From: Tridacna crocea
Lineage: Eukaryota > Mollusca > Bivalvia > Cardiida > Cardiidae
Direction: 5' to 3'
DNA: 64,000 nt
Assembly (NCBI GenBank): GCA_943736015.1
Contig: OX031065.1
Location: 36,594,427-36,658,426 of the forward strand
Shown here piece by piece: positions 1-31,996 of the stretch. Each line of letters begins with the position of its first letter. The stretch's first letter is position 1. The notes beneath the pieces are model-generated. The model saw nothing but the letters and a program-made list of their open reading frames with translations, searched no databases and was not told where the DNA came from. The position numbers and the translations under genes are program-made.

Positions 1-43
1 TTTGTGGGAGTAATTAATAACTTTATGGGCTCAGACCTTTTCC

Positions 44-267
44 TTAACCTTTTACCACATGATTTCAGCCTTGTCCAAATTGAAGGCATTTGCAGACGAC
101 AATTTCACTGTGGCTCAAATGGTGCAAATTTTCTTAGATAGGGTAGAAAACATTGTGGGAAAAGGAGAAAATGCTGGTTACCAGCATTTTCTCCTTTTCC
201 CACAATGTTTTCAATAGGTTTCTTTTCCAAGAGAGTAAAAAGTCTGCATTGTGTGGTAAAAGGTTAA
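44..267 (-). mobile_element. TTAA hairpin MITE, family A variant
   Basis: Full copy, TTAA to TTAA, ends CCTTTTACC and GGTAAAAGG. The R arm variant (TTCACTGTGGCTCAAATGG) is shared with the remnant at 62995-63090. Hairpin arms are intact around the centre GGTTACC. Confidence 0.93.
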
Positions 268-455
268 AAGTACATTTTTTCGTCAGTTATCCAAATACAT
301 GCAAAACTTGATAGCCAAGATTATCAATAATCTGTTTTAAGCTCAAAAGGAGAAATTTACATATCGAGTTTGTAGATGTCTCTCAACCAGGTAAAAAAGA
401 AATCAAATTGTACAAACTGTAAGTATTTTTTTACTTAAAATGAGGCCTTGATAGG

Positions 456-690
456 TTTTAACTCTTAATGATTAGAATACATTATAGGAAAAGGAGGAAA
501 TGCAATATTTTCTCCTTTTCCCACAATCTGTTTTTCTTTTAAGTTTTTTTCCTCAGAGTTATTTATCTTTTGCCAAATATTCTCATACTTTGATGACCTT
601 CAGGAAAAACCTGTTTGAAAACATTGTGAGAAAAGGAGAAAATGCTAGTCATATTCTTCTTTTTATAAAATTTTGTATTCCCCTTTCAAG
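456..690. mobile_element. Two decayed MITE fragments
   Basis: Two partial hairpins, near 485-530 and 600-660, keep GGAAAAGGAG-type arms. Ends are not definable. Confidence 0.6.
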
Positions 691-1831
691 AAAATAATCA
701 AAGGACTGAAGGTCCTGAAAGTCGCACTAATGGTGAAACCTTGATATTTTGGGACTGATAGATGGTCATCACCCTTTTACAGGACAATCTTGCTTTTACG
801 TAATTCAAACAGCTTTGGAAAACAGAGCTGAAAGAAAGAAAAACTCATTTGTTTTTACTCAAGGTTTTCTTCCAATTAGACTCAAATTTAATGGTGTAGT
901 CAAATTTGATTAGTTTTCAGCAATTCTTCGATTTTGACTAGTCTGCAATTTACTTGAGCAAATGCAGTTACTTGTAATAGGCAGCTTCCCACCAAGTTAG
1001 ATCTTTTCATTTTTCTTTTTCTTTAATATATCCATGTTGGCATATAGCCTGACATAAAATACCCAAAACAATATTAAATGTATGTCATTGGTCACCTCTA
1101 TTACTTGGAACTTACTGAAACAGTGCCACTGCATACCGATGCTAGCACTTGACAATTTTTGAAAAGGGACACATAAGGGACATCTCTGTGAAATCATTTC
1201 AAAATCTGACCAACCATTTCAGTGAAGAAGAATTTTCAAGAATTTCTTCATGTCCGAATAGTGCAAGTGGACCCCATTTACCAGAGCCATGTTTCTTGAT
1301 GGATCAGAATTTCGAAAACATTTTTGAAAATGGTCACCCAAGGAAGATTGCTTTGAAATTATTTTAAAATCTGATCATGGGTTTCAGAGAAGGTGAATTT
1401 TCAAGAAATTCTTCATTTCCATATAGTAGCCCCAATTCACCTGAGCCATGTTTCTTGGCAAATCAAAATTTCGCGAACAAGTTTTTAAAAGGGTCACCCA
1501 AGGAACATCTCTGTGAACTTTTTTCAATATCTGATCAGCCGTTTCAGAGAAGTAAGAATTTTCAAGAATTTCTGCATGTCCATATAAGTACAAGTAGCCC
1601 CCATTCACCAGAGCCATGTTTCTTGACGGATTGAAATTTCGCAAACAATTTTTGAAAAGGGTCACCCATAGAACATCCCTGAGAAATTATTTCAAAATAT
1701 GACCAGTGGTTTCTGAGAAGAAGAATTTTTTAGAATTTCTTCATTCCTGTATAGTGCAAATAGCCCCCATTCACCAGAGTCATGTTTCTTGACTGATCAA
1801 AATTTCACGAAAAAGTTTTGGAAAGGGTCAA

Positions 1832-3187
1832 TTAAGGTAGTGGACCTGTAATAACCATAGTGCAGCATGGCGTAAAATTTCTGGACAGTTGATAAGACAT
1901 ACCGTAATTTGCTTATATTTTGGGACACCCAAAGAATTGGGACACCATCAAAAATCACGAAAATAATTATTTTTCATGGCCCAAAGATTTGGGACATACT
2001 AAAAATTGCAAAGCAAGATCGGTAATTTTTTGTTCCAAAGAATTGGGACAGTGAATATCTTATTTTATTTTCTTTTTTCAATCCGTTGATAGGCCTACCC
2101 TTTGCAAATATTTACTTCTCTTAGTTTTATTTTTATGCTCGTAACGTCGTAAGCATGCTTCCCAACTCTCTCCATTTCAATGGGAGGAGACGAAAAACCC
2201 GATCACCTGATTGTCTAATGTAAACCCCCAATTCAAAAAGAAATCCGACGTAACTGTAAAAAGGGTGTGATAAACTTCTATCTAAGATCCATAACATGTA
2301 TAACGTGTGTGTACATCAGGTTATCAGAGTTGAAAAGCGTGTATTTTACGGTCAATCGAGTTTGTTGTTTATAAATAGAAATCTAGGTAAACACTTTTAC
2401 CCAAGGTTTATCGATCGAAGATCGACGAACCAATCAAATTTGAAAACGGTCCGAGCAGGTACTTGTCAAGAGTGCAGTTAACGTCGTTCACCTCGCGTAC
2501 ATGTAAGCAGGTAAAATATGCTGTGAATTTTTTCTACAAACGCAAAATAACATCTTTATTGATATCCCAAGATGCAAACAAAAATGAGTGAAAAATTCAT
2601 AATCAAGGAAAAATAACAAGCTCTTAGTACTCAAACTGATCGGTGGAATTCCAATCAGTCTAAAAATAGACCAACCTGCAAACCTGACATCAATCACGTT
2701 GCAATATTTCAACGTCGGCAATATTCGGCGTGTTAGCGGCGAGTGACTTTCACTTTGACACACCGTCTTGTTTGACCATAAGTTTTGGGACAGCTGACAG
2801 AATAATTATTTTTTGTAGACCAAAGTATTGGGACACGAAAAAAATTAATTATTTTTTGCTGTCCCAAAATTTAAGCAAATTACGGTATTTTGTACAGATA
2901 TGATACTATTGCACATTTTTGACCGAACAGAAATTCCTTCGGGGTCCGTCTTGAAATTATTTGTTGTTAATTTTGTTAGTTTCCAGAAAAGGGAGGTAAT
3001 TATCATATCCATTTGTAATGAAATTATAGTAGTTATAGATTTATAAATGATAATTCTAGGAAGGACAAAAAAGAAAAAGTGGCTCGGTGAAAGTAGTACA
3101 ATAGTGCTCATTTTTAATCTTAGCAAATTTTCTTGGGTAATATTATAGTGGAAATAGCTGTTTTCTATTACGGGTCCACTACGTTAA
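1832..3187. mobile_element. TTAA-flanked GGTAGTGGACC element
   Basis: Both ends abut TTAA and read GGTAGTGGACCTGTAATA and its near complement (TATTACGGGTCCACTACG side). The interior matches 28612-28980 and 49662-50035. It carries the TA-flanked element 1902-2885 inside. Confidence 0.85.
1902..2885. mobile_element. TA-flanked CCGTAATTTGC transposon, 984 bp, non-autonomous
   Basis: Terminal inverted repeats CCGTAATTTGCTTA with TTTTGGGACA sub-repeats at both ends, flanked by TA on each side (mariner-like target). Repeated TTGGGACA boxes lie in both subterminal regions. Internal ORFs match nothing I recognise. Confidence 0.82.
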
Positions 3188-3609
3188 GGAACATCTCTGT
3201 GAAATTATTTTAAAATCTGGCCAGCTGTTTCAGAGAAGAAGATTTTTAAAGAATTTCTTAGAAAACTGTTTGGTTGCCATGGCAACCAAAACTTTTGACG
3301 TAATCAAATTCTGTGAACAATTTTCAAAGAGGACCTCCCAAGGAACATTCCTGCCAAGTTTGGTCCATATTGGCCCAGCGGTTTTGGAGGAGTTGATGTT
3401 TAAAGAATTGTTGATGACGCATGACGGATGACAGACACCAGGTGATCCTAAAAGCTTCCCTTGAGCATGTTGTGCTCAGGTTAGCTGAAAAAACAGTCCG
3501 AAGGTTTTTCATCTCAACCAAACTGACTCTCAAATTATAAAAAATATTTGCAAAGTAATTAATAACTATGCAATCTACAACAGGTTAAAGACCATTGTGA
3601 ATAATTAGT

Positions 3610-3829
3610 TTAACTCATTACCAGACCAGCCCAATTTTAGGCTTGTCCAAATTGAAAGCATTTGCAGACGACAAAATAAAAGTGACAGAAAATTTGAAAT
3701 TTGTTTTGTGAAGGTTAGAAAAAATTGTGGGAAAAGGAGAAAATGCATTTTTTTCCCTTTCCCACAATGTGTTCTAAAGGCTTCTTTCTCAGGGTAGTCG
3801 AAACTAGGGATTGTGTGGTAATGGGTTAA
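3610..3829 (-). mobile_element. TTAA hairpin MITE, family A
   Basis: TTAA at both ends; the central hairpin is damaged by a run of T in one arm. Its right end is included in the 130 bp duplication that follows. Confidence 0.92.
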
Positions 3830-4041
3830 TCACCACATTAAATTTGTTACACTCTTTTTGAGTTTTGAAATTGTATCTTTGCTATCCAAACAATGTTATT
3901 ATTGTATCAAATTCTTTCTCAGGGTAGTCGAAACTAGGGATTGTGTGGTAATGGGTTAATCACCACATTAAATTTGTTACACTCTTTTTGAGTGTTGAAA
4001 TTGTATCTTTGCTATCCAAACAATGTAATTAATGTATCACA
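3782..4041 (+). repeat. 130 bp tandem duplication
   Basis: AGGGTAGTCGAAACTAGGGA occurs at 3791 and 3921 with near-identical surroundings. The unit joins the L end of a MITE to about 80 bp of unique flank, so it is a local duplication after the insertion. Confidence 0.93.
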
Positions 4042-5740
4042 TTTCTCTGTTATATCATTTCTTTAAATGTGCTGATGCTTACGTTTTTTTTTTTTATATA
4101 TAAAACATATTTTTATAATGATGGATAAATATTTTTGAAGTATCCAATATGCTTTTTTTTTCATTAATAATAACTTTATCTTCCTTAAAAAAAAAAAAAA
4201 AAATAGAAAGAAAAAAGTGATTTTATCACTAAGCATTTGATTGACTTCGCTATGTTTATTGTTAAATAAGTTTCATCATTGGTTTTAATCATGTAAGGCA
4301 AATTCAAAATAAAGCAAGAGTTATAAATCTTCATGATGACGAATACGTAATTTCTATTAATTTTTACACAAATTGAAGTTAGAAATACTATAAAAATCAT
4401 GTGTTCATTTTGACTACACATTGGGTACGTTTTGACTCCACTTGGGTAGGTTTAGACTTCATTTGGGTAAGTTTTGACTCCATTCGGGTACGTTTTGACT
4501 TGGGTACGTTTTGGTTTGAGTACGTTTTGACTGTAAACCCCTCAACAGTGCAACTGTCAATGTACGGTCGTAATTGCTGTATTTTACCTTGCGTTCCATA
4601 TTTCATGTTGTATTTACTGTATACGGAGGGGATGCAATATCCTTGTCGCCACTCTTTTGGGGTTCGAACAAATGCAGTAATCAACATTTTAACTTTACTG
4701 GTGTTAATCGTTATGTGCATTTGTTTTCTATCCCGTCCGCCATTTGCATTTTCTTAATCAAAGTACAATTTTGTACTTCAAACTTAAGCTGATCAAAGAC
4801 CTAAAATACTAGAATTGATAGCAAAAGTTCATGTCTGATTTCCATAAAATCGTGTATGTAAGCGTTTCGCATGCAGTTTTATATGTTACAGAAGTTTTTT
4901 GATGTGTAACGGAATAGCTTTTGGGTGTTTTGAGGTATTCGAGTGGTTTGGGGTGTTTCATCCGAGACGTACGTTACAAACTAGGTCAAAGCTGCGGAAC
5001 GAAACAAATTTTCAAATTTAGAGCGAGTTTTACGATATTTAACCCTGAATTCATGGTTTGCATGGTTTAAAAGAGTTGATTTCAAATGACATCACTCCAG
5101 TCCGAAATTCCACCCTTATAAGCGAAGCTCTACCGGTCTCGATAATACATAAATATTTACAGTAAGGTGCTCTCGATAAGCCATATTAATCCGCGATCCC
5201 TTTTAAACTCACATTAAGCACTGATGGGGGATATCTTAGCTGAATTGTGTTTTCTTTACCCATCTAAACAAAGATAGATGTTCAATTTTCACATGATATA
5301 CAAAATAACCGCATTTTTTTTTAAATTTAAAATTTGAGTCACGTTCTCCTTTTTCTAGCGTAGGTATATGAGTTATATGAGTTACCGGGTCCAGTCCCAT
5401 CATAAAGAACAAATTCCAGACATACCAAAGAAAAAGTAGTTCTACAGCGATTGGGTTTAAAGCAGAGTAACTGCACCTCGTTTATGAAGTATATACGACG
5501 TTTTTGATCCAATTTTTTTCATGATTCTTCAACCCACTATAGACACCCCCAACCCACCCTGAGCTCCTCGAGCTCATCGCAAAAAGTCGAACGTTTTGAC
5601 AAACGTGCGACTTAAAAATCAATTTTTAAGTCAATACAACTTTTGTGTGTGTCTGCAAATACTTTCTATTTCAGCAAGTACATGTATAAGATTCTGTTTC
5701 TAGTAAAAGTTATCCAAGAGATCACTTAGTGAAGAGTCAA
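4042..5740. other. Non-genic stretch
   Basis: Apart from A/T runs near 4085 and 4185 and a small minisatellite (4420-4535), no gene, exon or repeat is recognised. It lies in, or 3' of, the ATPase gene. Confidence 0.6.
4420..4535 (+). repeat. 21 bp minisatellite
   Basis: GGGTACGTTTTGACTCCA-type units start at 4423, 4444, 4465 and 4486, followed by two shorter units. Confidence 0.8.
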
Positions 5741-5750
5741 TTTGTCTTAC

Positions 5751-25535
<19,785 letters not shown>

Positions 25536-25571
25536 CTGTGAAGATACACATCTCAAAATAAGCAAATTTAC

Positions 25572-25760
25572 TTAACCCTTTACCTAATATGCCAATTTGA
25601 GGCTCTTCCATTTCAGCAGCAAATAAAGATGTGCTGTCAAAAATATGGACAAATGAGGATACAAATATCTTATAGCGTGGAAAACATTGTGGGGAAAGGA
25701 GAAATTGCTCGTAATAAGCAATTTCTCCTTTTCCCACAATGTTTTCAAAAGCTTTCTGTC
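25572..25760 (-). mobile_element. TTAA hairpin MITE, family D, right end lost
   Basis: CCATTTCAGCAGCAAATAAA arm; hairpin GGAGAAATTGCTCGTAATAA. Its TTAA end is 36 bp upstream of the first visible ATPase exon acceptor. Confidence 0.85.
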
Positions 25761-25780
25761 ATTGAATAGAATAAAATTTC

Positions 25781-25976
25781 ATTGTATTTGCAATAGATAA
25801 AGTGAACTTTGAATATTTTAAAATGATTTTAAAATGTGTCCATGGGGCTTTTATCCTAGGGGGGTTTTGTCCTTCTTCATTGTACTTGCAATAGATAAAG
25901 TGAACTTTGGATATTTTAAAATGATTTTAAAATGTGTCCATGGGGCTTTTATCCTTGGGGGTTTTTGTCCGTACCT
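25781..25976 (+). repeat. 98 bp tandem duplication
   Basis: GCAATAGATAAAGTGAACTT and GTCCATGGGGCTTTTATCCT occur twice, 98 bp apart. Confidence 0.93.
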
Positions 25977-26192
25977 CAGTTGTCTTTGTGCCCAATATAG
26001 ATCAAGATCTGACTGTACATGTACAGTCTGATCTTTGATTTACATTGTCTGCTTTATTTGGACAATGAACAAAAGCAATATTGAAATTGCAAATACATGT
26101 ATTTTGGTCTGAAATTGCAAATACATGTATTTGGGTCTTATTTCCAGACGGAAAATGTTTGTTTCAATTTTATCAGAAGAATACATAGGCCG

Positions 26193-26410
26193 ATAACCCT
26201 TTATCACACATTCCCTGGTTTTTTTTGATGACCCTGGGATAGAAGCCTTTTGAAAACATGGTGGGAGCTAGCATTTTCTCATTTTCCCACACTGTTTTCC
26301 ACCTTGCTGGAAACAAATTTCAATTTTTGAGTTATGTTTATTTTGTCATCTATCTGCAAGTACTTTCAATTTGGACCAGTCTAAAATTTTGTTGTTTGGT
26401 AAAAAATTAA
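26193..26410 (+). mobile_element. TTAA MITE with collapsed hairpin
   Basis: Ascending arm reduced to GGTGGGAGCTAGC, descending arm kept. Confidence 0.88.
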
Positions 26411-26877
26411 TTCATTTCTACTTACTCTACCTTGTAATCATAATACAAGGTAAAATCACAAATCAAATATCTATGCAATACTTGTTAATATTCAGTACTC
26501 AAACTAAGTAAACTTTTTCAAATAGAACTACAGTAATACTGGTTGGCGCCAGCCAAAAATTTTTAGTAGCCAAAAGTTTTGTCCGTCAAAACCCAGGATC
26601 AGTCTCTGAGCCTTATCACTTTTAAAGTTTTACTTAGTGTCAATTTCTGAGTATTTCATGGCAATGAGTCCTGTATGGTAAATATAAATCTAGATCTACA
26701 GCTTTGCATCACTGATATAATGTTTAAGTCGTTGTTCTTTTAAGATATTTTTAATGGTCTCATTACATACATGAGACAGCCAAGTATTGAAAGTCAGCTA
26801 CAAGTTCCTGTGCTTATAGGCTGGTGAATGATCAAAAAGTTCCATCAAAGAAAATAAAATGCATATTTTAATCAGGA

Positions 26878-27500
26878 TTAACCTTTCACCACACCAGGGA
26901 TCGTATATTTTCAGTTTGAACAATCCTGAGGAAGAACACGGCGGGGAATCACGTGACACAACAACAACAAAAATGACCCGACATTTGAAAAAATTCCCCA
27001 ACTTGAGGTAAGAAAATCTTCAGTAATTCCGTTAATACATGACCGATTGGAATTTGGTTTGAAGCAGAGAAGGCGGAAGGACTCCAGGGATTTGCTTGAT
27101 GTGTCAGATTTTTAAACAACACCCGATAAAAAAGTTATTGACGAGCAAACAAATTTTTTACCCTGGATAATTTGTTTGCTCGTCAATAACTTTTTTATCA
27201 GGTGTTGTTTAAAAAATCTAACACATCAAGCAAATCCCCGGAGTCCTTCCGCCTTCTCTGCTTCAAACCAAATTCCAATCGGTCACGTATTAACGGAATT
27301 ATTGAAGATTTTCTTACCTGAAGTGGGGGAATTTCTTCAAATGTCGGTCATTGTTTTTGTTGTTGTGTCACGTGATTCCCCGCCGTGAAGAAGGCTATTA
27401 TTAATTCTAGGAAAAGGGTAAAATGGTGGAAACCAGTATTTTTTTCTTTTTCCAACAATGTTTTCTACCTTTGAAAAGGCAGCTCAACAGCTCTTTCAAT
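26878..27500 (+). mobile_element. MITE split by a foldback element, right end truncated
   Basis: L arm to CCTGAGGAAGAA, then the 452 bp insertion, then GAAGGC and a decayed hairpin (GGTGGAAACCAG). Confidence 0.82.
26937..27388. mobile_element. 452 bp foldback element with 220 bp arms
   Basis: Arms 26937-27155 and 27169-27388 are nearly perfect inverted repeats around a 13 bp loop; ends CACGGCGGGGAATCACGTGA and complement. Flanked by AAGAA on both sides (5 bp target duplication). ORFs inside are arm sequence read both ways. Confidence 0.93.
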
Positions 27501-28435
27501 TTCTGCATACCAGTCATTAATTTATGCATTGCTAGAGATATTTATACTTATATTTTATTTATAATTTTGATTAAATGCAATGCAAAATATCTGTTTTGTC
27601 TTGCAAATGATCTAAAAATACCCTTTCACACTTTGCCTTTCTTAAAGATGCCGATCTCCGAAAATTATCAGATAACAGGTTACATCTATAACTCATTTGG
27701 CGAAATATAGACCCAGCATTCATTATTACAAAAGGGACTTCATTAGAAAAGAATCTTATAAGGCCACACAAACCTTAAAAGGTTAAGTATTTGAGAAAAA
27801 TCGCCATTGATGCTGTCAAATTTACTCGATAAACGAAAGTAAAACTTCACTTTCATGTACATAATTCATTCAGCACCACACTGTCCAAAAAATTGCGATT
27901 GTTCATGAATGTATCCTATTTATAGAATAAGCGCACTCGGTAACTGGCAGAGGGCAACTCTTACCCGGTCTTGGTCTATGGGATTGTTGAGGGAGATACA
28001 AGGGTTTAAGAGCTTAGGATAGCCTGTATATATGATAATCAAGTTGGCGTAGGCCGATTTCACAGTTTGGAAAGTGTTCAATATACAAAACTGATAACAA
28101 TTTGACAGTCGGCCATTTTCTCGGATCACATTTTTTACAATCGCCAATATCGGCACTTTCCTTGTTTTTAGTCGCCAGCAATAAGATTTAATCGCCAATG
28201 GCGATTTTGGCGATCGGTAACGCCAACCTAGCAGTATTGGAGTACTACAGTCATCAAGCTTGACAGTCATTTAGTTTTCAAAATTGTGTCAGATTTAATA
28301 ACTGGTATACAGAATCCATAGCTTCCATCCTCAATACTCATTATCATTTGAACATCATAATTATCTTTTCAGGAAAGATCAGCTATTTTTTCATATTTTT
28401 TCAAGAAGAGCTAGGCTTCAATTGTCCTTTTTTGT

Positions 28436-29031
28436 TTAACCCTTTACTCCAAAGATACTCATTTTGACATATCAACAACAGACAGCTTTTGAAAACAATG
28501 TGGGAAAAGGAGAAATTGCTTGTAACGAGCAATTTCTCCTTTTTCCCACAATGTTTTCCACTCAGTCAGAAATTTGTATCTTTATTTGTCCATATTTTTG
28601 AGATCATATCTTTAAGGTAAGACCTGTGTAATGGAAAACAGGTATTTCCACTAAAATATCATCCTAAAAAATTAGCTATAATTAAAAATGAGTATTATTG
28701 AACTACTTTCACCTATTTAGTTTTTCCATTTTTTCCTTCTTTGAATTATCATTTATAAATCTAAAACCACTATATTCTCAATTCAAAAAGAGATAATAAT
28801 TACCTCCCTTTTCAGAAAACTAACAAAAGTATCAAAAATAATTTCAAGATAGACATAAACGGAATTTCTGATCCGTTATAAATGTGCAAAAATATTATTT
28901 CTGCATAAATCCTTAATTATCCATGTTTATCAACCAATTAGAATTTTCACCGGAAGTGCATTACACGGGTCTTACCTTAATTGCTGCTGAAATGGAAGAG
29001 CTTCAAATTGGCATATAAGGTAAAGGGTTAA
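28436..29031 (+). mobile_element. TTAA hairpin MITE, family D, carrying a nested TTAA element
   Basis: CCCTTTACTCCAAAG left end, CATATAAGGTAAAGGGTTAA right end; hairpin GGAGAAATTGCTTGTAACGA. Interrupted at 28612-28980. Confidence 0.92.
28612..28980. mobile_element. TTAA-flanked GGTAAGACC element, 369 bp
   Basis: TTAA at both edges; TIRs GGTAAGACCTGTGTAATG and complement. Interior resembles 2890-3180 and 49800-50035. Confidence 0.92.
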
Positions 29032-29092
29032 AAATTACAAATGTGGTCTTGTTGGTCACCAGTGCAGCGATGTATATATTTGGTTTACAAAA

Positions 29093-29165
29093 AACCCTTT
29101 ACAAACAACCCCTGGTCTTTACGACCCTGAGATAGAGGCCTTTTGAAAACATTGTGGGAAAAGAT
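29093..29165 (+). mobile_element. MITE left half, truncated in the hairpin
   Basis: L arm A2 form to ATTGTGGGAAAAGA, then cut by an AACAAGAG element. No right half found. Confidence 0.82.
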
Positions 29166-29350
29166 AACAAGAGGGCCAAGATGGCCCTGGATCGCTCGCC
29201 TCTATTTTTGAGAAGATCATAGCCATTTTTTTTTTGCCAGGCAATTTCAAAAGGTCACCTGTAAAATTCCTCTCAAAATCTGACCAGCAGTTTCAGAAAA
29301 GAAGAATTGTTAGGAGTTTGCTAATTTCCCTAAAGTGCAAGTAACCAGCT
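29166..29350 (+). mobile_element. AACAAGAG (HINE-like) element, 3' truncated
   Basis: AACAAGAGGGCCAAGATGGC start and one array-like unit containing GACCAGCAGTTTCAGAAAAG. Confidence 0.75.
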
Positions 29351-29790
29351 TACGAACATACATGAAGCGATAAGCAGACATCCACGTGGGTTTTCATGTT
29401 TACCTTCTACTCGAAAGGTAGCGACCTTGTTCTATTTCTATCAAAGATGAAATGCTGCGCGCGATTTCATTTGTTGCAGCTAGAACTGGCTGCATCCAAT
29501 GAAAAGCATATCGGGTGAATGTAAAAATCAAGCTCGATCCGCCAAGGCTAGAGAGTGGCGTAGTGAATCGTCAGCCTTGGCTTGCGAAGATGCATGTTGT
29601 ATTGTATGACTGAATGATGTTGAATATAACTGAATTGTAATTACAGTTATGAAACAATGATTTTACTTTATGTTCTTAATAAAAATGTTGATACAAAATT
29701 TACAAATTGGATTTGTGATTTATCACTCTGTCCCATTTCCACTTCTTTTGATTTGGATGTCCATTTCCACTTTTAACAACTATAAAATTA

Positions 29791-30640
29791 CAGTGTTGCA
29801 TCCAGGAATTCTGCCAAGAGGGGGAGATCCCCCATGGAATTTTCAAAATGGGGGGAGTAAAAATTTTTGGGGGTGGGTGAAAGAAAATTAAGTATATGCA
29901 AAATATGTATTTTTCTGGTCAATTTCCTTTTTTGAATGGAAATGAATACTGTCTTTCAAGGGCTGATAGGATATTTGCTAGATCTATATTTCTACGGCTG
30001 ACAGGTGAGGGTTAATGCCTATTGGGTTGATCTTACCTTATTTCTAACACCAAACATTATAGATTCTCATTCTTCATTGATAATGCGCATCTATAGATGT
30101 ACACATCATTTTTTTTCACGATAACGATAGATCCTCGGTAGTAAGTCTGAATCTGGGGCCGCACAAACTTAAGTTTATTCCCCCGCTGTTTTCACCCAAT
30201 TCTTTCCATAATATCATCTTATGAACCATCAGCGCCGGCAACAGAACCAATGAAAGTCTTTGACATGTTTCCTTTCGGCGGAATACATGACAAATCGCAA
30301 GTTTAAAAGCGCCGGGTTCTTCAATTCGTCCGCATTATGAAAGTAAACATTCAATGCGCATGCGTAGATATAATGTTTCCCCGCTTAAATAGAAACTTCA
30401 CTACGAAATTGGAAACCACCTGGAACAGTCTACCTGTAAGGAAGCGTTGTTGGACATTCGATTATTTTATTGAAATGACTTGAAACCGGACCCGACTTTT
30501 TTAATTTCTCTTTTATGCACGCAGCTGTGTCTTCTATTTGTGGGGGTTACACTGATATTGCGCAATCACATTCACGGAATTGCGTGACGGCAGAAAATAA
30601 AGCGTGAATCTCGCAATCGCGCGGCCTGGATGCAACACTG
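29791..30640. mobile_element. 850 bp hAT-like TIR element
   Basis: Perfect 16 bp TIR CAGTGTTGCATCCAGG (29791-29806) and its complement (30625-30640), flanked by AAATTA on both sides. No transposase. The right part is CpG-rich and carries an NRF1-like site. Confidence 0.8.
30355..30364. promoter_or_regulatory. NRF1-like palindrome TGCGCATGCG
   Basis: The sequence matches the NRF1 half-palindrome in a locally CpG-rich stretch (30200-30620), about 5 kb upstream of the first visible ATPase exon on the minus strand. It could mark that gene's promoter. It also lies inside a TIR-bounded element (29791-30640), so it may simply be transposon sequence. No TSS is visible. Confidence 0.25.
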
Positions 30641-31400
30641 AAATTATGTGGAGTTGAGAAATAAAGAACTGGCCGCAGAAAATGGGAAGGTAATAAAATG
30701 GGAAAGGGCTGCTTAGTGAGTGCACTGGAGATATGACCGTATGTTTCAAATGTCTCCAGGATCCTTTAACTCCAATGTTCTTTTTTCACATTTAAAAAAA
30801 AAAAAAATCTCTACCAGTGAAACACTTGAAAATATAAGTTAAGTGCTTGCTATTGCCACTGTTACAGCTGTGAAAAACTCGCAATACTTTCTAGTACTGA
30901 ATATCTGGACCCCCAGCCAGACTCGCACAACATGTCCCAATCTGTAAACAGTAACAATGTCAGTTTGACCGGTAACAGTTGCTTATGATAAAAGTGGTAC
31001 CTGTGATATTTCTACACTACATACAATAGTTTCATTATCTACCAATGGTATCATCTGGTGTAACTTTTGCGGAAATCACATGCATTTAAACTAAGAAAAG
31101 TGTCAAAACTATCCAGTGTTCATCAACAATATTATTCATAGTTCCACATAATCGAAAAAAACCGGAAGTACCGCATTGACCGATGTTTCGTCCACAGTCA
31201 AGTTCGTACTGGCGGTTCGCAACAAGAAAATTTCGCTCCTTAGACGTAGAACCTGTACAAATTACAACGGTTGATGATTCAGAACTATTTACATCCATCT
31301 TGAAGGTTTACATTTAAAATCTTCATTAAACAATCCTGTCTTTTTACGGCATCAGGAGGGAACTCGTACCTCCACTAATCATATGATAATAGTTTACCAC
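30641..31400. other. Non-genic stretch
   Basis: No element or exon is clearly supported. An open frame at 31086-31298 on the minus strand was considered and rejected as an ATPase first exon. Confidence 0.5.
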
Positions 31401-31401
31401 G

Positions 31402-31996
31402 GGTGACAGATGTTTCGGTAACAGACGAGTTCGGTATCGTAGACTTATAGAGTAAATCGATTGGATGTTTCGGTAACAAAGCAGTTATATTGTGTTTTAG
31501 TTCTGTGACGTTCTTTACACCTAATGCATGGCTTTGTTTTGTTCAAACATTTTACTTTTGCACTTTTAGATAGGTTCAAATCCTTTATTTTTTCACTTTC
31601 CACCCTTTTGGCTTGATAGATAGGCAATCCACATGGTCAATACATACAGCATGGAATGAGGTTCATAACAAAAAATTATTTATAAAACATTGTGGAAATT
31701 ACAAATTATTTTTTCACTTTCCACCCTTTTGGCTTGATAGATAGGCAATCCACATGGTCAATACATACAGCATGGAATGAGGTTCATAACAAAAAATTAT
31801 TTATAAAACATTGTGGAAATTACAAATTAAGGTTTTAAAAACGAAGGTTTGAATAAAATAAAGTCATGCGTTGGGTGTAAAGAACGTCACGATACATAAA
31901 CACTATATAATTGCTTTGTTACCGAAACATCCAATTGATTTACTCTGTAAGTCTATGTTACCGAACTTGTCTGTTACCGAAACATCCGTAGATCAC
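31402..31996. mobile_element. Foldback element with about 133 bp arms
   Basis: Left arm 31402-31534 and right arm 31862-31996 are inverted repeats with TGTTTCGGTAACAGAC motifs at the tips and GTGACGTTCTTTACACC inside. Confidence 0.88.
31588..31826 (+). repeat. 119 bp tandem duplication inside the foldback
   Basis: TTTTTTCACTTTCCACCCTT through GGAAATTACAAATTA is repeated almost identically. Confidence 0.94.

Larger units (their letters stand above)
1150..3488 (+). mobile_element. HINE/pearl-like element with 166-167 bp array, split by a nested insertion
   Basis: Units start near 1166, 1332, 1491, 1658 and 1825 (spacing 166, 159, 167, 167) and share TTTCAGAGAAGAAGAATTTT. The array resumes after a TTAA-flanked insertion (1832-3187). 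The 3' end has a hairpin tgagca/tgctca (3462-3478) followed by GCTGA, the Helentron-type CTRR ending. The left end is not defined. The unit length resembles the bivalve pearl/BIV160 repeats; identity is not tested. Confidence 0.7.

Noticed and set aside
4401-4757. 118-codon ORFs on both strands
   Set aside because: Start within the 21 bp minisatellite; the remainder lacks splice context or recognisable residues.
31086-31298. Minus-strand ORF MDVNSSESSTVVICTG with a good start context, considered as ATPase exon 1
   Set aside because: The GT sites checked inside it give phase 1 or 2, whereas the next exon at 25535 needs phase 0; no similarity to SPCA N-termini.
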